Positions 22,169 to 32,656 of a stretch of 64,000 nucleotides of DNA are shown here, in pieces. The DNA comes from Pseudidiomarina taiwanensis. GTDB lineage: Bacteria > Pseudomonadota > Gammaproteobacteria > Enterobacterales > Alteromonadaceae. The notes under the pieces were generated by a model, which worked only from the letters and a program-made list of their open reading frames with translations, was not told where the DNA came from and did no database searches. A program made the translations under genes and the position numbers. The DNA is taken from positions 124,001-188,000 of the forward strand of contig NZ_PIQG01000004.1 of assembly GCF_003987435.1 (NCBI RefSeq). Reading direction: 5' to 3'. The first letter of the stretch is position 1. Each line of letters opens with the position of its first letter.

Positions 22169-23035
22169 ATGGCCGGCGGGAAAGAGATAAAAACCAAGAT
22201 CGGGAGTATTAACAATACTCAGAAGATCACCTCTGCAATGGAAATGGTTGCAGCGTCGAAGATGAAGAAGGCACAAGAACGGATGGCTTCAAGCCGCCCG
22301 TATGCCGATAGCATCTACAAGGTGATCGGCCATGTTGCCCATGCCAACCTCGAATATCGTCACCCGTATCTTACGGAACGCGATGTGAAGCGTGTTGGTT
22401 ATATCGTGATTTCAACCGACCGCGGATTGTGTGGTGGTTTGAACAGCAACGAATTCAAAGCAGTTGTTAAACATGCGAAAGCACAAAAAGACAACGGTGT
22501 TGAAGTCGATTTTGCCGCGATTGGTAACAAGGCAACCGGTTTCTTTAAACGCTTTGGTGGCCGTTTACTGGCACAAACTTCTGGCCTTGGTGATAAGCCA
22601 AGTGTGAATGATGTGCTCGGGACTGTACAAGTCATGTTGGATGCTTTCGATGAAGGCAAAATCGACCGCTTGTACTTGGTGTATAACAAGTTTGTGAACA
22701 CCATGAAGCAAGAGCCAACGATAGCCCAGTTGCTACCGTTGCCGAAAGCTGAGTCTCGTGATGAGCTGCAAGCAGGTAGCTGGGACTACTTGTATGAGCC
22801 AGATCCAAAACCAATTCTTGAAACATTGATTCGTCGCTTCGTTGAGAGCACGGTGTATCAAGGGGTTGTGGACAACATCGCCAGTGAACAGGCAGCGCGG
22901 ATGGTAGCCATGAAGGCTGCTACCGACAACGCCGAAGACCTGATTGATCAATTGCAGTTGGTGTACAACAAAGCACGTCAGGCTGCGATTACCCAGGAAA
23001 TTTCGGAAATTGTATCGGGCGCCGAAGCGGTATAA
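22169..23035 (+). CDS. atpG: F0F1 ATP synthase subunit gamma
   Basis: The 288-residue protein begins [20 protein letters not shown] and has a C-terminal helix with [15 protein letters not shown], both typical of gamma. The two helices form the central rotor shaft. ATG 22169 is preceded by AACAGGAGAA. Between atpA and atpG a short hairpin GTGGCTACTTTCAAGTAGCCAC (written as two arms GTGGCTACTT and AAGTAGCCAC, 22121-22142) could attenuate or stabilise the message. Confidence 0.97.
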   Translation: MAGGKEIKTKIGSINNTQKITSAMEMVAASKMKKAQERMASSRPYADSIYKVIGHVAHANLEYRHPYLTERDVKRVGYIVISTDRGLCGGLNSNEFKAVVKHAKAQKDNGVEVDFAAIGNKATGFFKRFGGRLLAQTSGLGDKPSVNDVLGTVQVMLDAFDEGKIDRLYLVYNKFVNTMKQEPTIAQLLPLPKAESRDELQAGSWDYLYEPDPKPILETLIRRFVESTVYQGVVDNIASEQAARMVAMKAATDNAEDLIDQLQLVYNKARQAAITQEISEIVSGAEAV

Positions 23036-24460
<1,425 letters not shown>

Positions 24461-24476
24461 AAACCGGGAGGTTTAA

Positions 24477-24893
24477 ATGGCAGCTAAAACTGTACAGCTT
24501 GACGTGGTCAGCGCCGAAGAACGTTTGTTCTCTGGTGCGGTTGAGACCGTGCAAGTGACCGGTAGCGAAGGTGAGCTGGGGATCTACCCTGGCCACGCCC
24601 CGCTTCTGACCACGATCAAACCAGGTATGGTGCGGGTCGTCAAAGAAGATGGCGAAGAAGAGATCATCTACGTTGCTGGGGGTGTGCTAGAAGTGCAGCC
24701 GCATAATGTCTCGGTTCTTGCTGATACAGCAATTCGTGGTGAAGAGCTTGATGAACAGAAAGCTCTTGAAGCGATGAAGCAAGCTGAAGCAGCAATTGCA
24801 GACCAAAGTTCTGACCTCAGCTATGCAGAAGCTGCAGCAGAATTGGCTCGAGCAATGGCGCAGTTGCAGATTATTCGCAAAATCCGCAAATAA
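24477..24893 (+). CDS. atpC: F0F1 ATP synthase subunit epsilon
   Basis: The 138-residue protein has the N-terminal beta sandwich with SAEERLFSG and [12 protein letters not shown] and the C-terminal helical hairpin ([15 protein letters not shown] onward) that can inhibit ATP hydrolysis. It is the last gene of the operon and is followed by a strong terminator. Confidence 0.97.
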   Translation: MAAKTVQLDVVSAEERLFSGAVETVQVTGSEGELGIYPGHAPLLTTIKPGMVRVVKEDGEEEIIYVAGGVLEVQPHNVSVLADTAIRGEELDEQKALEAMKQAEAAIADQSSDLSYAEAAAELARAMAQLQIIRKIRK

Positions 24894-24920
24894 TCACAGC
24901 AACCCTAAAAAAATTGAAAA

Positions 24921-24953
24921 GGCCCGTAAGTTCTTGCTTGCGGGCCTTTTTTT
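24921..24953 (+). terminator. Rho-independent terminator of the atp operon
   Basis: GGCCCGTAAG and CTTGCGGGCC form a 10-bp stem with one G-U pair around a 6-nt loop, followed by seven Ts. It lies 28 bp after atpC. Confidence 0.92.
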
Positions 24954-25046
24954 ACCCTGTTAATTTTCTGTGAACTGGGTAAAATAGAGCCCTATCATTT
25001 ATACGATATTGTTTCGTTATATTTTTTGGAAAAACGGATTATACCC

Positions 25047-26420
25047 ATGTCATTACAAGTCGTCGTCTTAGCTGCAGGTAAAGGCACACGGATGCGTTCA
25101 GCGCTCCCTAAAGTGCTCCACCCGGTTGCGCATAAACCTATGGTGCAACACGTTATTGATACGGCCCAGCAGCTCGAGCCGAGCCAGATCCATGTTATTT
25201 ACGGACATGGCGGCGACCAATTGCAAGCTGCGCTGGATGCGCAAGGGCTGCAATTTGTCGAACAAGCAGAACAACTTGGTACCGGGCACGCGGTGCAGCA
25301 AGTGGTCCCTCATTTAACGCGTAACAGCGATGAGCGAGTGCTGATTTTATATGGCGATGTGCCACTGACGCGCGTTGAAACACTCAAACAATTGCTGCGT
25401 GCGGGCGAGCAAGCCGATCTTGCGTTATTAACTGTGAAGCTTGCGAACCCGACCGGTTATGGCCGGATCGTCCGCAACGATCAAGGGCAAGTGGTCGGAA
25501 TCGTTGAGCAAAAAGACGCATCAGCGGAACAATTGCGGATTCAAGAGGCCAACACCGGGATGATGTTGGTGCAAAGCCAAGCGCTTCAGCGCTGGCTAAA
25601 AGCGCTTTCGAATGACAATGCACAAGGCGAGTATTACCTCACGGATATCGTCGCCATGGCCGCCGCCGAAGGTGTCAGTATTGCCACTGCCCACCCCCAT
25701 GACGAAATTGAAGTCGAAGGCGCGAACAACCGGGTGCAACTTGCTGCATTAGAGCGCGCGTTTCAACAGCGCCAAGCAGAGAAACTAATGCTCGATGGCG
25801 CCACTTTAATGGACCCAGCCCGCGTTGATGTGCGCGGTAACGTCTGGATTGAAAATGACGTGGTGATCGATGCGAACGTTATTTTCGAAGGTGATGTCGA
25901 GCTTGGTGAAGGCGTGATTATCGAGAGCAACTGTGTGTTGCGCGATTGCAAAATTGGTAAAGGCTCGCGGGTAAAATCACACAGTGTGATTGAAGGCGCG
26001 GAATTGGCTGAGAATTGTTCAGTTGGACCCTTTGCCCGACTCCGACCGGGCGCCAAACTTGAACATGGCGCTGCGATTGGTAACTTTGTAGAAATGAAAA
26101 ACTCAATCATGGGGCCGGGTGCAAAAGCCGGTCACCTCACCTACCTTGGTGATGCGCATGTCGGCGCGAAAGCCAATGTCGGGGCAGGCACGATTACCTG
26201 TAACTATGACGGGGCCAATAAATCGAAAACCCATATTGGCGCCGGGGCCTTTATTGGTTCAAATAGCGCTTTGGTTGCACCAGTGCACATTGGCGATAAC
26301 GCCACCGTGGGTGCCGGTTCAACCATTACTAAAGATGTTGCGGCGGATGAGTTAGCGATTGGCCGTGGCAAACAACGGAATATTTCAGGCTGGCAACGGC
26401 CACAGAAAAACAAGGATTAA
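25047..26420 (+). CDS. glmU: Bifunctional UDP-N-acetylglucosamine pyrophosphorylase / glucosamine-1-phosphate N-acetyltransferase
   Basis: The 457-residue enzyme has the N-terminal uridyltransferase motif [12 protein letters not shown] and a C-terminal left-handed beta-helix of hexapeptide repeats, including GNFVEMKN and [20 protein letters not shown]. It makes UDP-GlcNAc for peptidoglycan and LPS. ATG 25047 gives a length almost equal to E. coli GlmU (456); an in-frame TTG at 25026 would add seven residues without conservation. glmS follows after 5 bp. Confidence 0.97.
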   Translation: MSLQVVVLAAGKGTRMRSALPKVLHPVAHKPMVQHVIDTAQQLEPSQIHVIYGHGGDQLQAALDAQGLQFVEQAEQLGTGHAVQQVVPHLTRNSDERVLILYGDVPLTRVETLKQLLRAGEQADLALLTVKLANPTGYGRIVRNDQGQVVGIVEQKDASAEQLRIQEANTGMMLVQSQALQRWLKALSNDNAQGEYYLTDIVAMAAAEGVSIATAHPHDEIEVEGANNRVQLAALERAFQQRQAEKLMLDGATLMDPARVDVRGNVWIENDVVIDANVIFEGDVELGEGVIIESNCVLRDCKIGKGSRVKSHSVIEGAELAENCSVGPFARLRPGAKLEHGAAIGNFVEMKNSIMGPGAKAGHLTYLGDAHVGAKANVGAGTITCNYDGANKSKTHIGAGAFIGSNSALVAPVHIGDNATVGAGSTITKDVAADELAIGRGKQRNISGWQRPQKNKD

Positions 26421-26425
26421 GCAGT

Positions 26426-28258
26426 ATGTGTGGAATTGTAGGGGCAACTTCAGAACGCCGTATCAGCAGCATCTTGCTCGAAGGTTTAAAGCGCCTTGAG
26501 TACCGTGGCTACGATTCAGCAGGGCTTGCGGTGCTCACTGATGACGGCAAAATCGAAAGCATGCGCCGCACGGGTAAAGTGCAAGCCTTAAAAGACGCTG
26601 TCGGCGAGCAGCCACTCGCGGGCACCACAGGGATTGCCCATACCCGCTGGGCGACTCATGGTGGCGTCACTGAAGCCAATGCCCACCCACATATTTCCGA
26701 AGACTGTATTGCCGTGGTGCATAACGGCATTATTGAGAACCACGATAAGCTTCGCGCTGAACTCAAGGGCTTAGGCTATACCTTTAATTCGGATACCGAC
26801 ACCGAAGTTATTTGTCACTTGGTGCACCATGAACGCAAAACCGAAAGCGACTTATTCCTCGCCGTACAAGCCGCTGTGCGCAAGCTTGAAGGCGCATACG
26901 GCACTGTGGTGATGGATTGTCGCGAGCCGGGTCGGTTAGTTGTTGCGCGCTCCGGTAGCCCGCTCGTAATCGGTTTAGGTATCGGCGAGAACTTTATCGC
27001 CTCTGATCAGTTGGCCTTGTTACCGGTCACCCACACCTTCATGTACCTCGAAGAAGGTGATATGGCCGATATCACCCGTGAACAGGTCAAGGTTTACGAC
27101 GTTAACGGTGAGCGTGTTGAGCGTGAAGTACATGAGTCGGATGGCCAATATGATGCCGGCGGTAAAGGCCACTACCGCCACTTTATGCTCAAAGAAACAC
27201 ATGAACAGCCCGTTGCTGTGCGTAATGCCCTAGAAGGACGTTTGATCAATGGTCAATTGGCTGACGACGTATTTGGTAAGGGCGCGCTCGATGTCTTGCA
27301 AACGATTGAGCATGTCCAAATTGTTGCCTGTGGTACCAGTTACCACGCGGGTATGGTTGCGCGGTACTGGCTCGAGAGCATGGCCGGCGTATCATGTAAC
27401 GTCGAAATTGCCTCTGAGTTCCGTTACCGTAAATCAGTCGTCCATCCAAATAGCTTGTTAGTCACCATCTCGCAATCGGGCGAAACGGCAGACACCCTCG
27501 CCGCTTTGCGCTTGGCGAAAGAGCTGGGATACACCTCAAGCCTGACGATCTGTAATGTTGCCACCTCGTCGATGGTGCGCGAATCAGACTTTGCCTACAT
27601 GACGCGCGCGGGGACCGAAATTGGCGTTGCCTCCACCAAAGCTTTCACCACCCAATTGGTTGGCTTTTTAATGTTGGTCCTGGCGATTGGTGACAAGCGA
27701 GGGCTTGGTGAAGAATGTCGCCAGGCTATCGTTAATGGCTTACAAGCGCTCCCAAGTAAACTTGAAGAAGCCTTGTTACTCAGTGATGAAATTGAAGCCC
27801 TCGCCCCTGAATTTGCCGATAAACATCACAGCTTATTCTTAGGTCGTGGTGCCCAGTATCCGATTGCAATGGAAGGTGCGTTAAAGCTAAAAGAGATTTC
27901 ATACATCCATGCCGAGGCTTATGCCGCAGGTGAGCTTAAACACGGTCCACTGGCCCTGATTGACGAAGATATGCCAGTGATCGTGGTTGCCCCGAACGAT
28001 GAGTTACTTGAGAAGTTGAAATCAAACGTCGAAGAAGTACGCGCGCGTGGCGGCATTATGTATGTGTTTGCCGATAAAGACGCACACTTCGCAAGCGACG
28101 ATACCATGCGCGTGATCAACGTCAGCCACTGTGACGAAGTGATCGCCCCAATCGTCTATACCATCCCATTACAGCTCTTGTCGTACTTCGTCGCCTTAAT
28201 CAAAGGCACCGACGTTGACCAACCACGTAACTTAGCAAAATCGGTAACGGTGGAATAG
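26426..28258 (+). CDS. glmS: Glutamine-fructose-6-phosphate aminotransferase (isomerizing)
   Basis: The 610-residue enzyme starts MCGIVGA with the catalytic Cys1 of the glutaminase domain, has two SIS domains (SQSGETADT at about residue 350) and ends LAKSVTVE. It makes glucosamine-6-phosphate. The 3' coding end is the recognition region for TnsD of Tn7-like transposons. Here the last codons ACG GTG GAA TAG are supplied in part by the integrated island: the crossover is placed at AC 28247-28248, and the native end ACA GTG GAA TAA lies at 40878-40889. The protein sequence is unchanged by the integration. Confidence 0.97.
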   Translation: MCGIVGATSERRISSILLEGLKRLEYRGYDSAGLAVLTDDGKIESMRRTGKVQALKDAVGEQPLAGTTGIAHTRWATHGGVTEANAHPHISEDCIAVVHNGIIENHDKLRAELKGLGYTFNSDTDTEVICHLVHHERKTESDLFLAVQAAVRKLEGAYGTVVMDCREPGRLVVARSGSPLVIGLGIGENFIASDQLALLPVTHTFMYLEEGDMADITREQVKVYDVNGERVEREVHESDGQYDAGGKGHYRHFMLKETHEQPVAVRNALEGRLINGQLADDVFGKGALDVLQTIEHVQIVACGTSYHAGMVARYWLESMAGVSCNVEIASEFRYRKSVVHPNSLLVTISQSGETADTLAALRLAKELGYTSSLTICNVATSSMVRESDFAYMTRAGTEIGVASTKAFTTQLVGFLMLVLAIGDKRGLGEECRQAIVNGLQALPSKLEEALLLSDEIEALAPEFADKHHSLFLGRGAQYPIAMEGALKLKEISYIHAEAYAAGELKHGPLALIDEDMPVIVVAPNDELLEKLKSNVEEVRARGGIMYVFADKDAHFASDDTMRVINVSHCDEVIAPIVYTIPLQLLSYFVALIKGTDVDQPRNLAKSVTVE

Positions 28259-28270
28259 ATTTCGCCATAT
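28225..28270 (+). other. attL of the serine-integrase island, within the glmS 3' end
   Basis: The left junction reads glmS up to AC (28247-28248), then the island half GGTGGAATAG and ATTTCGCCATAT (28259-28270). The 8-mer GTGGAATA (28250-28257) recurs at 40881-40888 at the right junction. The arm ATTTCGCCATAT is the inverted counterpart of ATATAGCGAAAT at 40856-40867. Boundaries are inferred from these symmetries, not from an empty-site comparison. Confidence 0.72.
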
Positions 28271-28279
28271 AAAAAATGA

Positions 28280-28324
28280 AGGCGTTGACTATGGTTTTGA
28301 TATAAAAATCATTACTCAACGCCT
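28280..28324. repeat. 9-bp inverted repeat next to attL
   Basis: AGGCGTTGA (28280-28288) and TCAACGCCT (28316-28324) are perfect inverted repeats around a 27-nt AT-rich loop. There is no T tract, so it is a poor terminator for glmS. Its position beside the attP arm suggests an accessory protein site or a structural element (inference). Confidence 0.5.
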
Positions 28325-28355
28325 AACATTAAAAGACTTACCAAACGATCAGTTG

Positions 28356-28574
28356 ATGAGACTAGAACTCATTGCGCGTTTATACAACCGTGGTTATAAC
28401 TCTGTTGAAATTTCAAAAAAGTTGAACGATAGCGGAATCAGAACACCAACGGGTTTATGTTACACGCCTAAACTGGTTTGGGTGACTCAAAGCAAGTATC
28501 AAAAAAGAAAAGAGCGTGAATTAAAAACTTTAGTGTCTGTCGATCAAGATTATTTTTACATCAGACGTAATTAA
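28356..28574 (+). CDS. Small recombinase-domain-like protein or split C-terminal segment
   Basis: The 72-residue reading frame contains ARLYNRGYNSVEISKKLN followed by SGIRTPTG, resembling the helix-turn-helix part of serine-recombinase C-terminal domains, then a basic tail. There is no convincing ribosome binding site. The frame stays open leftwards to 28248, and in a circularised island it would stay open across attP back to 40759 near the end of the large recombinase gene. It may therefore be the 3' part of a gene split by integration and not a free-standing gene. Function is not assigned. Confidence 0.45.
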   Translation: MRLELIARLYNRGYNSVEISKKLNDSGIRTPTGLCYTPKLVWVTQSKYQKRKERELKTLVSVDQDYFYIRRN

Positions 28575-28601
28575 ATGTTTTTGCCAAAATACCTAAGGTG
28601 A

Positions 28602-29168
28602 CTAACTAGATTTTTGCTCTGCGCTCGCTTTAACTCGAGTAACTGTTGATAGTGATCGACCAGTCATAGACGCGACCTTTCTCATTGAGTGACCTTCGGC
28701 AAGTAGTTTTAGGATTTCTTCCCTGTTAACAGTTGGTTTTCGCCCTTTAAATTTACCCTTCAATTTTGCTTTTGCTATTCCTTCGCGCTGTCGTTCTAAC
28801 ATCATTGACCGTTCAAACTGGTAAACGGAACCAAGCAAGGACAGTAAAAGTTCCTCGATTGGATTAGTTTTGTCCCCCGTAAACGTCAAGTTTTCTTTTA
28901 TAAAGTGCAACTTAACCTTCTTTCCTGTGATTTCTCGAACTATTTCTAATAGGTGTTGAAGGTTTCGAGCGCAACGTGAGATATCGTGTATGAAAACTTC
29001 ATCGCCTTCACGTATGTGTTCTAGTAATAATTCAAGTTGCTTTCGTTCTTTTGTGCTGCCCGATACGTAATCCACGAACTCTTTATCGAAGGTCATACCA
29101 TCAAGTTGTCGATCAATATTTTGTGAGACAGTACTTACCCGTTTATAAGCAATTTTTTGACCAGTCAT
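28602..29168 (-). CDS. Serine recombinase of the resolvase/invertase family
   Basis: The 188-residue protein has YKRVSTVSQN with the nucleophilic serine at residue 12, GSTKERKQL, DISRCARN with the active-site arginine region (about residues 60-67), FERSMMLERQREGIAKAK (helix E region) and a C-terminal HTH (HSMRKVASMTGRSLSTVTR). This is the small resolvase/invertase architecture that recombines short res or inversion sites. It is complete, including the Arg-rich catalytic region. The region just upstream holds repeats that could be its target (29169-29300). Confidence 0.9.
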   Translation of the reverse strand: MTGQKIAYKRVSTVSQNIDRQLDGMTFDKEFVDYVSGSTKERKQLELLLEHIREGDEVFIHDISRCARNLQHLLEIVREITGKKVKLHFIKENLTFTGDKTNPIEELLLSLLGSVYQFERSMMLERQREGIAKAKLKGKFKGRKPTVNREEILKLLAEGHSMRKVASMTGRSLSTVTRVKASAEQKSS

Positions 29169-29300
29169 AGTTCACCTTGTATTCTTTTAACTCATAGAGT
29201 CAATAGTAACGCAGTATTCTTAATGGTCAACCGATTTAAATGACTACGATTTAGTGGGTTGTTGGGTCGTATTCTTTTGACCGTAGTCATAGGGAATAGA
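29169..29300. promoter_or_regulatory. Putative res/regulatory region upstream of the resolvase
   Basis: Three copies of GTATTCTT or GTATTCTTTT occur at 29179-29188, 29214-29221 and 29269-29278, and ATGACTACG (29240-29248) is inverted as CGTAGTCAT (29282-29290). GGTCAA (29225) is likewise inverted as TTGACC (29277). Repeated and inverted motifs directly upstream of a resolvase gene are where res subsites and the autoregulated promoter usually lie. I cannot define subsites precisely. The remaining sequence to 29433 shows nothing further. Confidence 0.4.
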
Positions 29301-29433
29301 TGAAGTACCAGAGATTACTATTTTTACTAGAAACGGGCATTACTGCCGGAGGTTCGACAAATCGGCGGTGAGATTCAATAACGAGTCGCAGTAAATTATT
29401 AAGACCAGGATGATCGTTGTTGAAAAGGGGTGC

Positions 29434-30354
29434 TTAACACCCCTTGTACTCTTTCGCAACGCACTCTCGAGCGAGTTTCTGCGCTTCGGCGAGTTGCTCT
29501 GGAGTCAGTTTTTTTGCAATTATATCTCTCGCTTCTGTACCATTTGTATTTCCGTTTGCAATAGAGATGTTAATCCACATGTGAGCATAGACGTAGTCCT
29601 CTAAAACACCTTTTCCAAGGTAATACATGATTCCGAGGCGAAGTTGAGCACTTTCGTCATTTTGTTCTGCTGCCAGCGTATACCACTTGACTGCTGTTTG
29701 ATAATCTTGAACGACACCGAGTCCACGGTCATACATCAAACCAAGATTGAATTGAGCAAGAGGATTTCCTTTTTCTGCTGCCAACGTGTACCATTTTACT
29801 GCTGCCTTATAATCCTGAGTGACTCCTGCCCCATTTTGAAACATGGACGCAAGATTAACTTGGGCGCGAGGATTACCCTGCTCTGCTGCTAGCGTGTACC
29901 ACTTCATTGCTTCTTTGTAATCCTGAGCAACCCCTTCCCCTTTGCGATACATCAAACCAAGATTGAATTGAGCAAGAGGGTTTCCTTTTTTTGCTGCTCG
30001 TATGAACCATTTAATTGCGGCGTTATAATCTTGAGTGACACCGAATCCTTCGGCATAAAAAACTCCTAGTTCGTATTCAGCATCAGCGTGACCTTGTTCC
30101 GCTGCGAGCATGTAATATTCGAACGCTACATTTAAATCTTGAGTAACGCCCATTCCCTCGGCATAAATTGCGCCAAGATAGAAATAAGCATTTTTATCAC
30201 CGCTGTCTGCTGCCAAGTTGAACCACTTGATTCCTTCTTCATGTTGTCCGGATTTAAACGCTGAAAACCCTTTAACAATATACTCGTTAGCGGTGTCTGC
30301 GACTGCAATTGTGGATCCAAGGAACAGCAGCAAAACAACTAAAAACCTTTTCAT
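29434..30354 (-). CDS. Sel1-like tetratricopeptide repeat protein, exported
   Basis: The 306-residue protein has a signal peptide (MKRFLVVLLLFLGSTIAVAD) followed by about seven tandem 36-residue Sel1-like repeats of the form AAEQGNPRAQVNLASMFQNG and GVTQDYKAAVKWYTL. Such repeats form alpha solenoids that bind proteins or peptidoglycan fragments in the periplasm. The DNA shows the matching imperfect 108-bp period. A single cysteine-containing tail (ECVAKEYKGC) ends the protein. The target is unknown; it is in the island with restriction genes and may be cargo affecting the host envelope. Confidence 0.85.
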   Translation of the reverse strand: MKRFLVVLLLFLGSTIAVADTANEYIVKGFSAFKSGQHEEGIKWFNLAADSGDKNAYFYLGAIYAEGMGVTQDLNVAFEYYMLAAEQGHADAEYELGVFYAEGFGVTQDYNAAIKWFIRAAKKGNPLAQFNLGLMYRKGEGVAQDYKEAMKWYTLAAEQGNPRAQVNLASMFQNGAGVTQDYKAAVKWYTLAAEKGNPLAQFNLGLMYDRGLGVVQDYQTAVKWYTLAAEQNDESAQLRLGIMYYLGKGVLEDYVYAHMWINISIANGNTNGTEARDIIAKKLTPEQLAEAQKLARECVAKEYKGC

Positions 30355-30666
30355 AAATCACCATAGAACCGAGTCAGATATACTTCTAATATATCTGAAT
30401 TGATACAAAAATAATACATCTAACCGGTTTTAAGCATTTCTAGAGGATTGCTTCATGCCGCAAGAAAATAGTGCGCAGTTCAAGGAGCAAGATAAACCAC
30501 CAACTAAGTTAATAGTTTCATCAAAAAGACATTTCACAGCAAAAATAATGAGATCACGACAGACTGAGGTTTTAGGGTTAGTTGGTTTTTTACGAATAAT
30601 CGTCTGCTTACACCTAACAAAAATAAATGCATTTATTTTTGACCCTTTATCGTCAAAATTTTTGGT
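30355..30666. other. AT-rich gap with a perfect palindrome, no supported gene
   Basis: This 312-bp stretch has no coding frame I would defend. A plus-strand frame beginning at 30455 runs into the coding region of the opposite-strand gene and has no family resemblance. At 30619-30640 there is a perfect 22-bp palindrome made of AAAAATAAATG and its complement, which could terminate the small minus-strand gene at 30667-30870. Confidence 0.5.
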
Positions 30667-30870
30667 TCAACTTTGCCAGGCGATTTGCTCTTCAAACGCA
30701 AAACGAGCGCAGTTGATGTAATCGCGTTCTTCGTCCGTCATCAGGTGAAGGTAAATGCTGCAGGAGCACAGTTGCTCGTAAAATTGAGTTGGTTTTTCGA
30801 GGTGCTTTTGTGCTTTTAAAGACTTTTCTAAGGCATTTAGTTTGCTTTGAATTTTTTCAGTCGTGCTCAA
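30667..30870 (-). CDS. Small hypothetical protein
   Basis: The 67-residue product begins STTEKIQSKLNALEKSLKAQ, is rich in Lys, Glu and Gln and likely helical, and contains LMTDEERDYINCARFAFEEQ. I do not recognise it. The start would be a TTG at 30870. Charged composition and a downstream palindrome support it as a real gene, but weakly. Confidence 0.45.
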   Translation of the reverse strand: MSTTEKIQSKLNALEKSLKAQKHLEKPTQFYEQLCSCSIYLHLMTDEERDYINCARFAFEEQIAWQS

Positions 30871-31091
30871 TAGGAAATCCAGTCGAAATTGAATTAAACA
30901 ACTGTTTTAAATGAGATTATTTTACTTTTTGTGTTTGTTATTATAATATTAAACTGTAGGTCCGGTGATATATAGAGGTCTATATTGCCTAGTAATCCCC
31001 TTCAATCATCATTGTTCCCTCAATCAATAACTACCACTTCGATGGTGAAACAACCCACCGACACCCGCCAATCAATCGTTAGGCAATCAAC

Positions 31092-31448
31092 ATGAAAAAA
31101 ATTGAACAAGCAGAACGGGATGAGAGTTTAAAGCGTCTTCACCAGTTTTTAGTCAATCGTCCTTTTGGGGTGATAAAAAGTCAACGAAACACGAAAGTTG
31201 AAAGTGAAATTTTGCGTGCAGGATTCGGATGTTTGAGTTTAAAAAGTTTCAGTGAAGCAGAGGAGCACCATGGTTACTTAGTGATAGATTCAGAGGGCAA
31301 TAAGGATGCGCGGTTGAGAGCGTTTTTGCGGCGACAGGGTGAAGTGTCTGAAACGAGTTTGGAAGAATTTTTATTGAATTGTAAGGGTGCTTGTTACACA
31401 GCAAAAGGTTTTTCAGTCGACAAGACAGTTTGTTTTAAGGGTTTGTAA
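31092..31448 (+). CDS. Hypothetical protein of the island
   Basis: The 118-residue soluble protein begins MKKIEQAERDESLKRLHQFL and has a central EEHHGYLVIDSEGNKDARLR segment and three cysteines near the end (LLNCKGACYTAKG, TVCFKGL). AGGCAATCAAC precedes the ATG. No family is recognised. It is the only plus-strand gene in the middle of the island, with an inverted pair ATTGCCTA (30984) and TAGGCAAT (31080) upstream that may be regulatory. Confidence 0.55.
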   Translation: MKKIEQAERDESLKRLHQFLVNRPFGVIKSQRNTKVESEILRAGFGCLSLKSFSEAEEHHGYLVIDSEGNKDARLRAFLRRQGEVSETSLEEFLLNCKGACYTAKGFSVDKTVCFKGL

Positions 31449-31630
31449 AACGTCAATGTGGTCGAACATCCTTGTCCTAATAATGACGTTTAATAATTGC
31501 ATTACACAACCTGATGGGTTCAGATTGCCTTCAAAAAGTAACATAAGACCTCAGAAGATTCATAGTGACCCATTTCTGACTTTTTTGTGAGACTTTGCTT
31601 ACGTTAATCGTTGTTGTAACGTCTTAACGA

Positions 31631-31813
31631 CTAACGATCCACTTCAAGAATCAAAATCGAAAGGTCTTTATTCAACAGTAATTTCTCAAGTGACTTAATG
31701 AAATCTTGTTTGTTACCTCGATTTAAATCCCATACTTCAATTTGAGACTTTCTATAACCTTGAAGGTGTTTTATCACTCGTTGTTTAGTTTGTTTTTCGT
31801 TGTTAGAAGTCAT
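31631..31813 (-). CDS. Small hypothetical protein, basic N-terminus
   Basis: The 60-residue protein reads MTSNNEKQTKQRVIKHLQGY and then SQIEVWDLNRGNKQDF. It is Lys/Gln-rich and has no recognised domain. A GGATC sequence precedes the ATG. It lies just downstream of the HUH Rep-like gene on the same strand and could be an accessory of that gene. Confidence 0.45.
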   Translation of the reverse strand: MTSNNEKQTKQRVIKHLQGYRKSQIEVWDLNRGNKQDFIKSLEKLLLNKDLSILILEVDR

Positions 31814-31907
31814 TAGTTGATCCTTAATTTATTGTTAGACACACTTAAAAACTAAAGCAGCACGACTGCTTTAGTTTGCCTACATCGCTCAGTTCACAAG
31901 GGCATTA

Positions 31908-32444
31908 TTACCGACAAGTGGTTTGTTCTAATCGACGGTTTGGTAAGTGGCAATTACTCAGATCAATGGCGTCAAGAACACCATCAGTCTTCGTTCTATT
32001 TTTAAGTAAGTATGATATCCAACCAGAGTCGTTTATTGCTCGCACATCAATATTTCTATAACCGAATTGCGTTGACGTCCAATACTCTTGGATTAAAACA
32101 GTAAATTCGTCTAGGGATAGGTGCTGTGGTTTTTCAAGTATTAAGTGAGCATGAAAACGAGTGAGTTCATCATGTTCAAATACAGGAACTGAAATTAGTC
32201 GATGATTGAATCGTCGAAACCGCTTACCAAGGATACGTTGATTCAATATGTTCAAAAAATGACGTAAATTCTGCTCCGCCTTTTCGCGGTCTAATCTAAC
32301 GAATGCAGCGCCAGCAGATTCACTGATTTTAATACCTTGTTTGAAGGTTAATGTCACAGCGACTAAGTCTTGTTGATGAGCGGTTAGACTCTCATTTAAC
32401 CAGTTAAAAACTTCGGTTTTGAGGTTAACCGTATCGATATTCAT
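31908..32444 (-). CDS. HUH endonuclease-like replication protein
   Basis: The 178-residue protein shows the three rolling-circle Rep motifs in order: motif I VAVTLTF at about residues 28-34, motif II FHAHLIL with the metal-binding HxH at residues 98-100, and motif III YLLK (YxxK) with the candidate nucleophilic tyrosine at 145. Such proteins nick one strand at a hairpin-associated origin and start rolling-circle replication or transfer. No helicase domain is present. A perfect 11-bp hairpin and direct repeats lie immediately upstream (32451-32565). A relaxase or transposase role is possible; motifs fit a Rep best. Confidence 0.65.
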   Translation of the reverse strand: MNIDTVNLKTEVFNWLNESLTAHQQDLVAVTLTFKQGIKISESAGAAFVRLDREKAEQNLRHFLNILNQRILGKRFRRFNHRLISVPVFEHDELTRFHAHLILEKPQHLSLDEFTVLIQEYWTSTQFGYRNIDVRAINDSGWISYLLKNRTKTDGVLDAIDLSNCHLPNRRLEQTTCR

Positions 32445-32450
32445 GATGCA

Positions 32451-32483
32451 TAAATACTCCTTTTTGGTGTTCAGGAGTATTTA
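32451..32483. repeat. Perfect 11-bp inverted repeat upstream of the HUH gene
   Basis: TAAATACTCCT (32451-32461) and AGGAGTATTTA (32473-32483) are perfect inverted repeats around the 11-nt loop TTTTGGTGTTC. It begins 7 bp upstream of the HUH protein start codon. In rolling-circle replicons a Rep-gene-proximal hairpin is the usual double-strand origin; it could instead be an autorepressor operator or a translational control hairpin. Confidence 0.65.
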
Positions 32484-32512
32484 TAAGACTTAGATCACGA
32501 AAATTGCGATGC

Positions 32513-32565
32513 TATACAACTTTTTGCGTTTTTATATACAACTTTTTCCGGCGCTTTTCCGGTGC
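32513..32565. repeat. Iteron-like direct repeats near the HUH gene
   Basis: TATACAACTTTTT occurs at 32513-32525 and 32535-32547, two helical turns apart (22 bp). TTTTCCGGCGC (32544-32554) is directly followed by TTTTCCGGTGC (32555-32565). Phased direct repeats beside a Rep-like gene resemble Rep-binding sites or operators. Confidence 0.55.
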
Positions 32566-32656
32566 ATTTCGGCGTCAATACAAAGGTGGAATATTTCACC
32601 TATTAGAAGTATGTGAAGGTCGATTTGGTAAAGGGTATATTTGACGTGTTTGTTGA

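Noticed and set aside
28280-28324. Inverted repeat after glmS as its terminator
   Set aside because: The loop is 27 nt long and no T tract follows; it is more likely part of the island end.
29600-30250. Period-108 DNA repeats considered as a satellite or CRISPR
   Set aside because: They encode the Sel1-like protein repeats and keep the reading frame.
30455-30721. Plus-strand frame of about 88 codons
   Set aside because: It overlaps the opposite small gene, shows no domain and its composition does not look coding.
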